Part shown: one piece after another, positions 44,879 to 57,431 of the stretch
How positions within the stretch are numbered: position 1 is the first letter of the stretch
How the letters are laid out: each line of letters begins with the position of its first letter
From: Phallus indusiatus
Lineage: Eukaryota; Basidiomycota; Agaricomycetes; Phallales; Phallaceae
Assembly: GCA_027605045.1 (NCBI GenBank)
Contig: JAQFWX010000012.1
Location: 1,190,930-1,254,929, forward strand
Direction of reading: 5' to 3'
DNA length: 64,000 nt
The notes under the pieces: generated by a model
What the model was told of the DNA's origin: nothing
Databases searched by the model: none
The model's input: the letters and a program-made list of their open reading frames with translations, nothing else
Translations under genes and position numbers: made by a program

Positions 44879-45937
44879 GGCCAGAACTTTAATCTTGCCT
44901 TACCTGAGGAACAAAAGTAAAGTGGATAGATCGATAAATGTACGATGAACTTTATACTCTATTTTAGCCTACCGTAACCGGGAGACAAACAAGGAGTCAG
45001 TAAATTACGCTTGTATATGTTATGTACGTTATCTCACTCACGAATGTGCGTCTTCGACGGATGATTCTTCAAGGTGAGTTTGTTGCGATGATTCTGAAGA
45101 AGGTCCCATCAGAGAATGATCATATTTTTCTGCGGAAGGAAACGACTCGTTGGAAGTTTTTGAATTGGCCTTTGTAACCTTGTTCCTCATTCAAGCCAGG
45201 TGGAAGGATCTTGTTTCAATAAAACGAGCTTCTCCGCCCTTGAATTATTTAACTTAAGGTTTGAAACCTGAACTTAAAAAGCGTCATCATATCCATCGGA
45301 ATAAATAAATGATTCAATACCTTTTCATTGTAGTGCCAGGTTGAAAGAAAGGGAGAGAGAACTTGGTTTCAGCAAAAGAAAGAACCTCTGTATTGTAAGC
45401 ATTGCGTTTAAGCCGTAAGATGTTATGTTATGGATATTGGTGAGCAGTGAGTGTCGGACTGCAACTTTTTTTTTTTCAGTCGGTAGCTCATGAAGAGATC
45501 TCCGAGCCTAGATCAACCCTAACTTAGAATTTACACTGTATCGTCTGGAAGAATCGCCCAAGTTGTGTTAAGCTCATAATTATCGTAAACATCATTGCAT
45601 TATCTGTGATGCGATTGAGAATCCATACTCTGGATTAAGTCCGAGTTCTAGACTTGCAAACTTAGGTGCCTCGAAACAACAAAATACATACGAAATGAGA
45701 ACGAAAATTTTCCGTCCAGTGATTTTTCATTTACGTTTCACAGGAGTTTTTCGATCAGTTCTGATATGATCGCACCCAGAAAATTTGCGTTTTGCAGGGT
45801 AAAAAAGCTTTCAATCAAATTGCATCAATGCGAGTTGACTATCGACATCAAAAAGCCAATCAGGAACGGGCGTCAACGCGTGACGCGTTCTTGTAGCTTT
45901 TTTGGCAGTGAGATCATCTCCTCTTCCCAGCCAATTG

Positions 45938-48900
45938 ATGTCCGAACTCTCCTCTCTGCTCCTTGCATCACTTTCTCCTCAAACTAGAAAACAGGCTGAA
46001 CAGAGTCTTTCAAATCTAAGCACCCAACCTGGCTTTCTTCAGCATCTTCTGATCCTCGTTTTGTCCTCATCCGAGGACAAAGGAGTGAGGTTGGCAGGCA
46101 GTGTCTACTTTAAAAATGTAATCAAACAAAGATGGCCATCGGTATGTCCTACTCATTGAAACTTGACGCGTAATGGGTTCAATTCTGGTGGCGTATGCCA
46201 CCAGAGTGTTGTTCTCCTTTTCGATACTGACTACCGTGACATTCCTTTAGGATGCTGAAGACGCACCGATTTCTGCCGATGATAAAGAGGCTGTACGACC
46301 CCAGCTGGTTCAAGCAATGATCAGGCTTTCTGCTCCCGCAGACAAGCCCCTAAGAGCCCAAATCGCCGAATCGGTATCCGTCGTGGCCTCGTACGACTTT
46401 CCGGAAAGATGGCCAGACTTGATCACTGTGCGTTACCAAGAACCAAGCGACTTTGAATCCGTCTAAACACACAATATTCTAGCAACTGGTTTCTTCTCTG
46501 TCAACCGTAGATTACTCAGTTTCGCTGGGTGTGCTCGAGACTGCACATTCAATCTTTTACCGGTGGAGATCAGCCGTTCGCTCGGACGAGCTATATAGAG
46601 TCATAAACTACGTTTTGCAACATTTCGTGGCCCCGTTCGTGGCCTTTTTCCGAGAGACCTCCAACCTCCTTCTATCCAACCCCAATAATCTACCTAACAT
46701 TCATGTCGTTGCCCAGTCCCAGGCCGTGCTGATGTCCCTGTTTTACGATCTAACGTGCCAAGATCTCCCACCGTTACTGGAAGATAGCCATGCCGAGTTC
46801 TTTGGAGCACCAGATAGCAGCAGTCCTGGCTGGTTGTTGCAATTTTTGGCCTGGGATCCCCCGGCTTTACGAGGCGATGTATTCTTTATATATTAAAGTT
46901 ATTGATCCACAGGGTCTAATGCTTGTTATAGCCAGATGACACCATCCCTTCCATACCATCACAAATCAAGACGTCAATTATGGAAATCGCTGAAGTACGG
47001 TTATTTAATTGAAACTAAAGTAAAAAAACAAAAAGAGACCGGTATTAATTCTGCTCCTAGCTTTATACCAATCGCTTTCCGGAGCTCTTTGCGACAAGTT
47101 CTGCAATGGCTCCGTTTGTCCAATCGGTTTGGACGACTATCGGAGATGGAAATAGACCCAGTGTGGCTGATGATCCGGTAGGCTTCCTGCAAAGTCATTG
47201 AAATTGAATGGTCATGTAACCATTAGTAGCTCGTAGCACAATGTTTGAAGTTCCTATCCACCTGCATCCGATCTGGCTTGTTCCGAGATTTATTCCGCAA
47301 TCCAGATACTATTAAAACAATTGTGACGGGAATTGTGGTTCCCAATGTGGAATTACGAGGTATTTGGCTTATTATTCCCTTTCTGACAAGAATTCGTTTC
47401 ACGTTCGCTCTTCCCCCAAAGATCATGAAATAGAACAATTTGAAGATGATCCACTGGAGTATCTTCGTCTCGATCTTTCAATTCCTGTTGTCTCAAGTGG
47501 TGGAAGTGAAGGTGCCACGAGGCGGCACGCTGCAGCGGATGTTTTGCGTGCTTTGGTCAATGCGGACCTCGAGTCTGAGACCACTGCAGTCGTACTGAAC
47601 ATTGTGTCACAAGATCTCCAAGCCTACAAATCCGATCCCTCTGAAAAATGGAAACAAAAAGACAGAGCTATTTTCTTAATCAGCGCCATCGCTTCGAGAG
47701 GATCAACTCTTTCGGTATGCATGAGTTCTACTACCCTGAAGTCAGCTTCATTTATCTGATTATCTAAATTTTCAGCAAGGTGTAACATCAACTAATGCAC
47801 TTATTAAAGTAGTTGATTGGTATGTCGAAAATGTTCTCAGCGATCTTCAAGCCGTGCCAGGATCTATCAACCCCATCCTTCAAGTAGACGCGATACGATA
47901 TCTATATATCTTCCGGTACCAAGTATGTTAAGAATCTGAATTGGCCACTGGAAACATCTGATTATTCTGCTCCTCAGTTAACGAAGGAACAACTACTCCA
48001 AATACTTCCACTGCTAACTGTCCATCTCCAATCTCCAAATTATGTCTGCTACTCTTATGCCGCTATTACTGTGGAACGGATATTGTTCATGAAACAGGAG
48101 TCTAAGCTTTTGTAAGGTTCAATTTTCAATTCCTAAGTTGTGCGGGCTACTAATAATATGGCCGGCTGATCTCATTTGTAGGTTTACAGAGGCGGACATT
48201 CGAGATCTAGCCGGAAATATGCTAAATGCTCTATTTGCTAAAATTGAAGGCCCAGGAACCCCCGAGAAAATCTCTGAGAACGACTATCTCATTAAAGGTA
48301 GGCGGCAACCGATTTGAATTGGCAGAACCCACATACTCAATTATTTTGCGTCCAAAGCCGTGATGCGAATTATCATGACGGCAAGGCGGAGTTTACTTCC
48401 AATCTATGAGCAAATCCTAAATCATCTCGTTCAAATTCTATCCGTCATTAGCAAAAATCCAAGCAATCCTAATTTTGATCAATATTTATTCGAGAGTATC
48501 TCAGCGCTGATCAGGTATGTACTACGGTACTTTAAAGGATCTCCCGATTGTCGCTTACCCATTGCCTTTCCTTCCCTACCAGATTCATCGTCGCAGCAGA
48601 TCCGGCTACGCTGTCCAAATTTCAAGACGTCCTACAGAGTGTTTGTGCTGCGATACTACAACAGGACATTGAACGTTCGTACTACTGAATAGTTTCACTC
48701 CTTTACTCGCCTCACACTATTGTTTTATTATTAGCATTTGTGCCTTACGTGTTTCAGATATTATCGCAGCTTTTGGAATTACATACAGGTCCCGTTCCGG
48801 CTGGATATCGTTCCTTGTTGCCTCTACTTTTGACACCAGCGCCATGGGCTCAGAAAGGCAGCATTCCTGGTCTCGTCCGTTTTATCAAAACTTGCTTGAT

Positions 48901-49861
48901 GAAGGATGGTGCGGAAATAGCTAGTACAGGCCAGTTTTCTGCAATGTTGGCGGTGGCTCAACAACGGCTCATTCCTTCGAAAATAAACGACGTTTATGGA
49001 TTTGAAATGCTTCAAGCGGTGATAAAATACATACCATTGTACGTTGTCGTTATATTTCCTTTATCAATTTTGACAAATAAACCTGATCTTGGCATGGTTA
49101 TAGCCCGCAATTGATGTCATATTTCCAGCCTATCATAATGTCACTGCTTGTGCGCTTGCAAGCCAATAAAACAGACAAATTCTCGAATTACTTCGCCTAT
49201 TTCTTTTTGTATATGTGGGCTATTCAAATCGAAGGTTTAACACCCGATTATATTATCGGACTTCTGGAAGGGATCCAAGCTGGGTATGATTTCTTCTCTC
49301 TAAATAAGGCGTGAAAAGAAGTTTGACAGATAACGAATTTTAGCCTGTGGGGTAATCTACTTACAAACATTTTATTGCCCGAAGTTCCGAAGATTCCACT
49401 ACGAGATCGGCGGGTTGCTGTAGTTGGACTTGTGAGGCTGTTGACTCAGAGTCGCCTGATGCGGCAAGATACCAATCCCCAACTCTGGTAAGAGTACTCC
49501 CTAAAGCACTGCTGCCGTAGAGCTTGTTGGCCTTATTTCTTCTCCCTAAAGGACGGGAACTTTTGTCGTGCTTGCAAAGCTCGTTCGCGAACCGCAGGTG
49601 CTTCAGCGAACCAAGATAACAGAGTTGGACCAGGCCGATGTAGCATTCACGGCTGTTGATGCTGAGGAGCAGAGCGCCGGATATCAAGCGGGATATTCTC
49701 GATTAGCAGCATCTGAAGCAGCTGTTGTTGATCCTATTCCAAATATTCCAGACGCGCAGCTTTTCATGAAGCAAGAGCTCACAAAAGCGGTTCGTGACGA
49801 CCCTCGGCTTGGACCATGGATTCAACAGAGCGGCACGGATATTGAAGGAATAATTGGGTAA
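45938..49861 (+). CDS. CSE1: Importin-alpha re-exporter CSE1 (exportin-2/CAS)
   Basis: HEAT-repeat karyopherin-beta that returns importin-alpha to the cytoplasm with RanGTP. Exons read MSELSSLLLASLSPQTRKQA (importin-beta N-terminal domain), KGVRLAGSVYFKNVIKQRWP, PLRAQIAESVSVVASYDFPE then RWPDLI, DLTCQDLPPLLEDSHAEFFG, LYTNRFPELFATSSAMAPFV, FLSTCIRSGLFRDLFRNPDT then IVVPNVELREHEIEQFEDDP, EYLRLDLS, RRHAAADVLRALVNADLESE, YKSDPSEKWKQKDRAIFLIS, KVVDWYVENVLSDLQAVPGS, HLQSPNYVCYSYAAITVERI, SENDYLIKAVMRIIMTARRS, FVPYVFQILSQLLELHTGPV, LLPLLLTPAPWAQKGSIPGL and LVRLQANKTDKFSNYFAYFF. The EHEIEQFEDDPLEYLRLDLS block is diagnostic. It ends QQSGTDIEGIIG-TAA. There are many short introns. Size near 960-980 residues matches the family. 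Confidence 0.93.
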
Positions 49862-52223
49862 GGGAAAGGGAAACGACGTTGGAAGGTAAAGTGACACAGC
49901 AGCCAAAGGATCTGGAATGAATTTTTCTTTGAGAAGTTCAAGATTTTAGATAAGACACATTTTTTACCACTCACAATTGAATGAAAAGAAAATTAGTTTA
50001 ATGGCTTACTTTTATGTAATGTTTCACGACATAGAGTCTTCACATCGTTGAATACAGTGGCAATGGGGATTCTATGACTTGGTGCCTATTCGCTAGACCA
50101 GACTGAAATGAAAGATCTTTTTACGTTTTTCTTAATGGGTGAAAAACATTTACAGGCATTAGCCGGGACTAAGCTCGATGGTGACCGCGCTTGAGGGGAG
50201 TACCGAATTCCCGGTTTATCACGGTAATATCCGGCATAACATCCTGTACTAAATATAGCCAACCTTGAAGCTTTTTTTTTACTAACTCAGCTGAATAGGC
50301 TCTTACCACAGAAACAGAACCGCTTAATTTTGATTATCATATATATGTCCCTTGCTCAGGACGTCTCAATTTATTTGAGGGATGAAGGGGAAGTTATTGA
50401 CTCGAGAAGTTCGCTTGGACTGAATATATATGTAAGGTCGATAATTTTTTCTGGGAATTAATGAATGGCATTAGCAAAAGGTCCGGAAGCAAAAAGGCTG
50501 CTTTGAAGTGCGGTTCGGTCTCACTTTGTGTTGTCCCTTTCTGATCCCATTCTTTTCCGGTTTTTTAAACACGTTATGAAGCAATACAAACACCGGCATA
50601 ATATTTTTTAGCGAAGGGACAGTCGGCGGGGAGTTCAATCGATGCCAGTAAAGATTCAAAAGGTTAGCGAGCATCTTCTTGAAATAGGAAATGCCACCTG
50701 ATTGTTACCTGAAGCATTCAGGATAGATGACCAAATATTTGATCATGGGATATGTATTCCTTTTTTTCTATTCAGCCACTCATTTTTGTTTAGGGTAATG
50801 GCCTGATACGAAAGAACGAAATTGGTTGGCAAGCTAACCGCTTGCGCATGCGTTTCATGTCCTGGCATGCTTCTTGGACTCGATTCCATCAATACACCTA
50901 CCCATTCAATCCGATATTTGGTGTTGGAAGTGGTTATTTAAAATGTGGAACAGGAGACATAGGCTCGATAACTTCCGATATTTGGTAGTTATCGACCTAC
51001 AGATTTTGGCAGTTAATACCGAAAACGTTTCCATACGATATCTCTCCTGAATATCACTACTTGCATTATGTATTCAAAACCACAAGTGAGATAGACTAAT
51101 GCATTTATTTAATCAATATTGGAAAAAGAAGACGGTGTCTACACAGGCGCTGTATCTTTCATTTCACCAGTGGTCAGGGTCATTATAACTGAGTGCGAAC
51201 TGACTGGTGATCGGATCTCATTCATTTTGATTCTGCCAGTGACACCATATATACAAATGACGAAAAAGGACACGGCATGTGATAGGAAAAGTTTAGTCTT
51301 TTTTTTAATGTGCTCGATCTCTCTTATCTCGCATCGCATTTATTAGTCTTTATTATTAAACCGCGTCGCAAGCAGCTTTCCAGTTATTTCTGTCCGATGT
51401 AAGGCGGGTACCAGCCAGTTGAGTGGTGGATTAGCTGATTGAGAAAGGGAAGAAAAAAATAGTGCAGCTTGCCTCCGCCGTTGGTCATTTTTTTAATTCG
51501 GAATTTGGATTTGATTATTCGGATGTAGGATATAGCAGAGGGGAAAGGAGAAGGCTTTTTTCTCGCATAAGATATCCTGGTGTGATTCGTTTGCTAACCT
51601 GCAGCTGGGTCTCTAATAATTTGAAGGAGCTGCGGAACTCCATTTTCAAATGGTTGAAATCATAGCGCTGTGCTGCTTTTCCAATAGGCCTTTGCCCAGA
51701 CTCCTTTCGGAGAAGGGAAAGTTTCGTTACTTCTTTGATTCTTCAATCAGTTTCTGATATCTGATTTTTTCTTTTTCTGTTTTTTTTGGTGCAGGTCTTC
51801 AGCTCGCCGTGCGCAGGAAAAATACGCATGCACACGTTGAATTTGATCCGTCGAGATATTACGCAGTGAGTCTGTTTTTGTCTCCGATTCGGGCAATGTG
51901 CTCAATCTCCTATATCATAATATTTACAGCATCGCATAGCATATGACAAAATGGATACAATTTGGCATTTCGTATAAACGAAATTTCATACACACCTTCG
52001 CTTGAGACCAGATTCACCATAATTGACATTCCTCGAAACATAACCTTGTGCGGTCGCCACTGCCACGTGAAACAAAGGCTCTACCATTGACCCGTAAACC
52101 CGTACTACTTACTACACATCTCTTGCATAAGATCCATGGAAATAATTACTCCGTTTGTTCAATGTTCCCAGCTTGAAACGTTTGATCATGATAAAAAAAA
52201 TGCTGCTGAGCCGTATTAAATAA

Positions 52224-52697
52224 ATGCAACAACTTGTCGGCCGTAACGGTATGCGAGTTGCGAGTTGGCACGGAGTTTCCAACTCGAATCTAAATAAATC
52301 TTTTTCGGTAATACCGCATTCACCTTGGCATTCGTCTCAGCACAGGGTCGCGTCCCTCATGGAGTACGCTGAAGATCTTCCAAAGCCCGAACCGACCAGG
52401 TTCACTGATCCCATTTGGTTCAACACGGCCTTACTGCGGAAACATTTGAATACGGGAGGGGGGGTGGTGCGGAATGAGAGTCGGAGGAGTTCAACTGCAA
52501 CCGCGGCTTTGTGTGATATTTTAAGGACAAAGTACACACGTAGGTGTCAGAAGAATTCTAGCATACCTTCAGGGCATCCTTTAGGGGTCAGTTTGATCAT
52601 GATTAACAAAATCTTTCTGAGCATTCGAGACTACCGCGCCTCGGGCCCGGCGATCTGCAAACATATACATACATATTCCATCATACCGGCCAAGTAA
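52224..52697 (+). CDS. hypothetical 157-residue ORF, doubtful
   Basis: An uninterrupted ATG frame, MQQLVGRNGMRVASWHGVSN onward to HTYSIIPAK. It has no hydrophobic segment, no known motif and no neighbouring exon that I can connect. It is the longest intronless frame in the 7.5-kb gene-poor region, but that length can arise by chance. Given only as a candidate. Confidence 0.2.
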   Translation: MQQLVGRNGMRVASWHGVSNSNLNKSFSVIPHSPWHSSQHRVASLMEYAEDLPKPEPTRFTDPIWFNTALLRKHLNTGGGVVRNESRRSSTATAALCDILRTKYTRRCQKNSSIPSGHPLGVSLIMINKIFLSIRDYRASGPAICKHIHTYSIIPAK

Positions 52698-54111
52698 AAT
52701 ATTACATATGTTGAGACGGACAATAGCAGTTTATATGCAGAATTTCCCCTTTGGGTCAATGTAGATGAATAACTCGTCCCCTCCGAAATTTCCGAAAAAA
52801 AATGATTATGGCATAAAGGACCGCATATATGAACCTTGTTCAGGGAAGAAGCCAGACTTTGAAGGGACATCATGATGTATGTATTTCTTCGACCGAACGG
52901 CTTTCCCAACCAATTGTTACAAACAAAAATGGGTGACAGTTATTGATCCATGCCTACTTAGTTACAACACAGTAACGTTGTCTCTGTAGCTCCCAATTAT
53001 CATCAATCATCAGAGAAGTCACCAGGTTCTCTACATCATCGCCAACGCTGATTTCTTTTCTCTGTGGGATTCTGTGAAAGAGCCTAGAGGAAGGGATCAA
53101 AAGATAGAAGGATTCCCAAAGCACATGCTTCAAGATGTCATACTAGTGTATTGAGAAAGAGAGTAGTAGTCACGTACTTGATTAGTATGCTAAAACATAA
53201 CAACCTGAGGTCGGAAGGGGGTTGTGCCCCTACCCGATCCAAGATCAATTGTTCTAGACCGAATAGACGATCGTGATTTGAATGGATTCTCAGCCCGCCA
53301 GTAGAGTAATAACCCCGTCTAGTCCATTAAAGGGCACAACACGTATACGTATGTATAGATAACGGCATCGGCGACGATTGTGGAAAAGAAATGTATATTC
53401 GTAAACACGACCCACATGGGTTGTTCGGTCTGTCCCAATTCAAATTCAGTTCGATTGCCAATTCCAGCATGCACCCTCTGAAAAGAGATCGGAAAGGTGA
53501 ATCGGTAGGAATAATATGGAAAGTGAAGGGGGGGTACCTTCTTGGGGTATTCATTCTAAAAGGGTACTGAACGTTTTCTTCTTTCGTTTCATCGGGAGTC
53601 GAAAACTTTTTTTGAAATTCTGGAATCCTCGAAGAACAAGAAACGTGTGCATCATAAAATTAGACCGACGTATATGTATGTAAAGCTTCTCCGTCGGATA
53701 GCTATTGTGTCCTGAGTCTTTGAGTTACGCCAAGGCTCTAGACTCTTTTTTAAAAAGCCTCAGGAAAATTTTACTACAAACGAAAATAAACTCAAGGTTC
53801 AGTCATGAGTTAGTTAGTTAGTGACAGCGGCGGCGGCCTCCTGTCATACTTAGACTTCGAAATTTTGGAAGGTCCTTGGATCCCGCAACATGATCTCGAG
53901 TCGCGAAAACGCTTCGCACTATGAGAAGTAATTTACAAATAAGAGATGAGCTATCGCCAAGCACGAACGAAACTACATGGGGCAATTTCAACATACATCC
54001 AATATTGACACTTACTGTTTGTTATCAGATATCGATATCGTGGGCGTTACATTCCATATCAAACGAATGTCGGCCTGATTTAAACACAAGCTGACGTTTC
54101 GCGAGAGGAGA

Positions 54112-54120
54112 GGGGGGGGG
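54112..54120. repeat. G9 homopolymer
   Basis: Run of nine G residues inside non-coding DNA. Confidence 0.8.
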
Positions 54121-55294
54121 AGGAAAGGGCGAACATAACGTCAAGCGACGGTTATTTAAATTGCAGATTCTGATTTAGTACTTAGTACTCAGTGGGTTTT
54201 GTTGTTTGCGGCATTTACTTTTAAGCGTAATCTGGGGTGCAACCCAATTATAGCTCACGCTTAATGTTATACTAGACACTAGACTCTCTCTGATAGTAAG
54301 TGTCTCGACAATGGGCTACCTGAGATTAGTGACTCTCCACTCCTGAGAGCTATGTACGCCCGCAGAGACAACATGCCGGTAAACTATTATAAGACGTACA
54401 GGGAAACCTGAGTGGGAAGTTCGGGCAAACCGTCAGAGTCTAGGCGCTCTCCGGCTACTTTTCTCTTTTCTTTTCTTTTTTTTTCAAAGGGATAATTTAA
54501 TTAGTCAAAATTTCACGCACATACATAATTTCGAAGGATGATGATCTCATGTGTGTGTGTGCGCTCGCGAGAGATCTTAGTCTCTCACACCATATATGTG
54601 CACTTGTCTCGGTCATTTCTGTCGAATGATATATTTTATAGGTGATTTCCCCCTGCTACTCGGAATTATTTAATTATCACAGGGGTAAGTCCCTAGGAAC
54701 ACCGAGACGAGTTCTTTGAAGTGTGCTGTCTAGGCCTCTTGAAACATGTACATATATTAGAGAAACGTCACTGATAGAGAAAAAAGCGATCTGCACCTGC
54801 CATTCAATGGTTCTATGCGAAGGTTCTTTTCCGTACCTTACACGAGGGTAATGAGGAGAATTTTTCAGGATAAACAGTAGGGCCGTTTCAAACTTCGAAT
54901 TCTGATGGTCGGTCTTTCCGTCATGTTTAGCCTACTAAATAGTGAGAGAGAAGCTTTCAAAAACGTATCAGTATTATTACTTACGCACTGCGTCACAAAC
55001 ACGCACTCTTAACCAGTTCTAGTAATAGCCACGAGTCCAATTAATCAATAGTTTGTTTTTAATATTGCTCGGATTTACCTCATTTTTTGAGACTCTTCCG
55101 TGTGGGTTCAATGTTCATATTATTTTTTATCATTTGACGTTTACTATGTATCCCTCAAGGAAGTTCAGGGCCGGAGTTCCGAAAACGGGTGTTTATTGCA
55201 TAGCGCGAAGGAAAGAACGCTGAAAAGAACATTGAAAGGCCCCTCCACGCCCCCCTCGCGAATTGGTTCTGAGAGGGTGACGAGGAAAGAAATA

Positions 55295-55306
55295 GGGGGG
55301 GGGGGG
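55295..55306. repeat. G12 homopolymer
   Basis: Run of twelve G residues. It may form a strong secondary structure or be a sequencing-sensitive site. Confidence 0.8.
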
Positions 55307-57336
55307 TACATATGCCCAATTTACTTTGTCACAATTCTTTTTTAAGAAATAAAAAACGAAAAAAAAAGGCGCGTGCCCATGCTTTGTCTTGTCCCCCCAC
55401 TGGTCAGGGTCAATGCATACGGCTTTCAATCCACTTGGGATGATATGATGGATCCCCGAATCGAACTTCTTTTCTCACTGGCAATTTACATTTGAATGGG
55501 TGGTGTGGTGTGGGGGGGAAGGAAACCAGCCGTGACGCTTGGGAAGGTTTACGAGATCGTAGTAAGTAAGTTAGAAGATTGGGGGAAGTAACTAATGAGA
55601 CTTTTAGTGGTTCCTTTTGTTTCAGTTGCGTCTTACTCACGCGAGGATACCGATTGGTTTCGAAGGCGCACTGGTGTGAGCAAAGCGGGATTCCAGTTCT
55701 GAGATCTGAAGCTGTCCAGCGCGACGAAAGAAGGATTTCAAAACATTCGCGTGTTCTCTCAATCAAGCACGGACTGATCAATTTAGTAGTACATATACGG
55801 CAAACAAAAATGGGTGTTCCAAACTAATGGAGAAGAGTTTACATAATTTCCAGCGTTGAAGCGCTGAAAGGGGAGCGGAGCGAGTTGAATTGTAAAATGC
55901 TACTCGGGCCGGAGCGACCGCTTCCATGTCCTGTTGAATTGATTGGATTTCGGACTGTCGAGGGCTGAGAGGCAAAGGGGGGGAGAAAAAAGAAGTCTGG
56001 GGATTTCAACCAGGTGCCTTTCGGGTAGTATAAAAAAATGATTGCCAAGCTAATAGTTGGACTTCGCGATGCCTTTTGGGAGGACATATGTCACTGTATA
56101 TAGATACGTGCATGACTTGTCTGCCAAGACTAGAAGGCAAAGTGCATAAAGTGCGTGTTGAATGGATTCGGCTAGAGGAATAGTAGTATGTAGACGTTTT
56201 AAAACTTAGCCGTGTTATGGTGTTGTGTGTCTATGACATGACCGAGAAGGTTCTCAGTGCTGGATTTGAAATCATATGAGGAAGCGCGAAGCGTCGGGTG
56301 TACCGAGCAGAACCCAGAACAAAACTGGAGCTGGCAAAGATCTGGAAGTATGCAGCACTATTTGGCACCGTTAACGTAATTCTATATACATAATTTATTT
56401 AAACGAGCACGGGAGAGTGATGTGTATTACCTACCATCCCTTCGTTGAGAGCCGCAATTCATCCAATTTCCAAAAGAGCAACATCATGATCACATAATTA
56501 TTTCAAAGGTTTTGTCCTTTTGGTAAGAAAAAAAAGGCACCCCTAAAAATAATGGGCTATTTGAACTGGGTACGCGTGTAAAAAGAGCTTGTATTGTTGT
56601 TGTTGACAGCTGCTCTTACGCGACGGTTTTAGACGCATCAGCCACCTTGGTCCGTTCTTTTTTTTGCTAGTGTGCATGCGCCTTTTGGAGTACGATAGGA
56701 CACGATAAGGCACGGTTATGTAACGGAGAACATCTACCAAAACAGTCGAGGAGCCATGCACTTCCTGAGCGGACCATGAGAATGGAATGGGAGCAGCAGC
56801 CAAGGTCACGGACAAGACGAGTGCCGAATGCGGTAGACGAATTGCGAATTACATGCAACACATAAATACATGGACTGTGTATTTATTTGATAGCGGATCT
56901 GAGATAAGGGAATGGAGATGAGGAGAAGGCCCTCTTCTGCACATACTGTTTTTAGAATTATGTCGAGCAGCTGGAATTGAATATATATAATTTACTATAA
57001 TATATCTAAAATAATACATAAATTCAAGCAAGGCTAAACTCCCCTACATTAATGGGTTTTTAATTTTTTTTAATTTCTAGCAAAGCTGTTACTACGGGGA
57101 AAGGACCCCGAGCGCTGCGGGGAGGAGATGAATGGAGGACCCAATTTGAGGCGGAGCTGCAACCACGGTATCTTTGTGACTTGTGAGTGACAAATCCGCT
57201 AGTGTCGGAGTTTCCTCGCTTAACCGCTTCGAGTGTCCTGTCTTTTTGGTGTAAAGATACTGTATAGAGGGACTTGACTTATATATATTATCAATTTTGA
57301 GTCCGTCCTCTCCTTCCTCGCTCTGCCTCGTCCGGT

Positions 57337-57395
57337 TATATAAGTTCCCTTCTTTCTCTCTCCCTCTCCCCTTCCCTCCGTCATCTTTCTCCCAC
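57337..57395 (+). promoter_or_regulatory. TATA box and CT-rich core promoter of zinc-finger gene C
   Basis: A TATATAA element at 57337-57343 is followed by about 50 bases of nearly pure C/T, and the ATG is at 57432. A TATA element followed by a pyrimidine block before the transcript start is a familiar layout in filamentous-fungal promoters. Confidence 0.5.
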
Positions 57396-57431
57396 CAAGT
57401 GTTGAGCACACACACGCACTCGCACTCGCAA

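Larger units (their letters stand above)
43002..45937. other. gene-poor stretch with two doubtful loci
   Basis: Nearly 3 kb between PRE1 and CSE1. Two loci look partly coding: a minus-strand piece at 43430-43063 and a plus-strand set at 44324-44878, both listed separately. The rest shows nothing I can identify. Confidence 0.4.
49862..57336. other. 7.5-kb gene-poor region upstream of zinc-finger gene C
   Basis: No gene can be supported over about 7.5 kb. Open frames such as 52224-52697 (plus) and 55781-55410 (minus) lack any recognisable domain. The DNA contains G runs (54112-54120, 55295-55306), a TG repeat near 54551 and pyrimidine tracts. In a window otherwise packed with genes this is a marked gap and may be a long regulatory region or hold non-coding transcripts. 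Confidence 0.5.

Noticed and set aside
55410..55781. 123-codon minus-strand open frame
   Set aside because: No motif, no homologue I recognise, no connecting exons; its length is compatible with chance.
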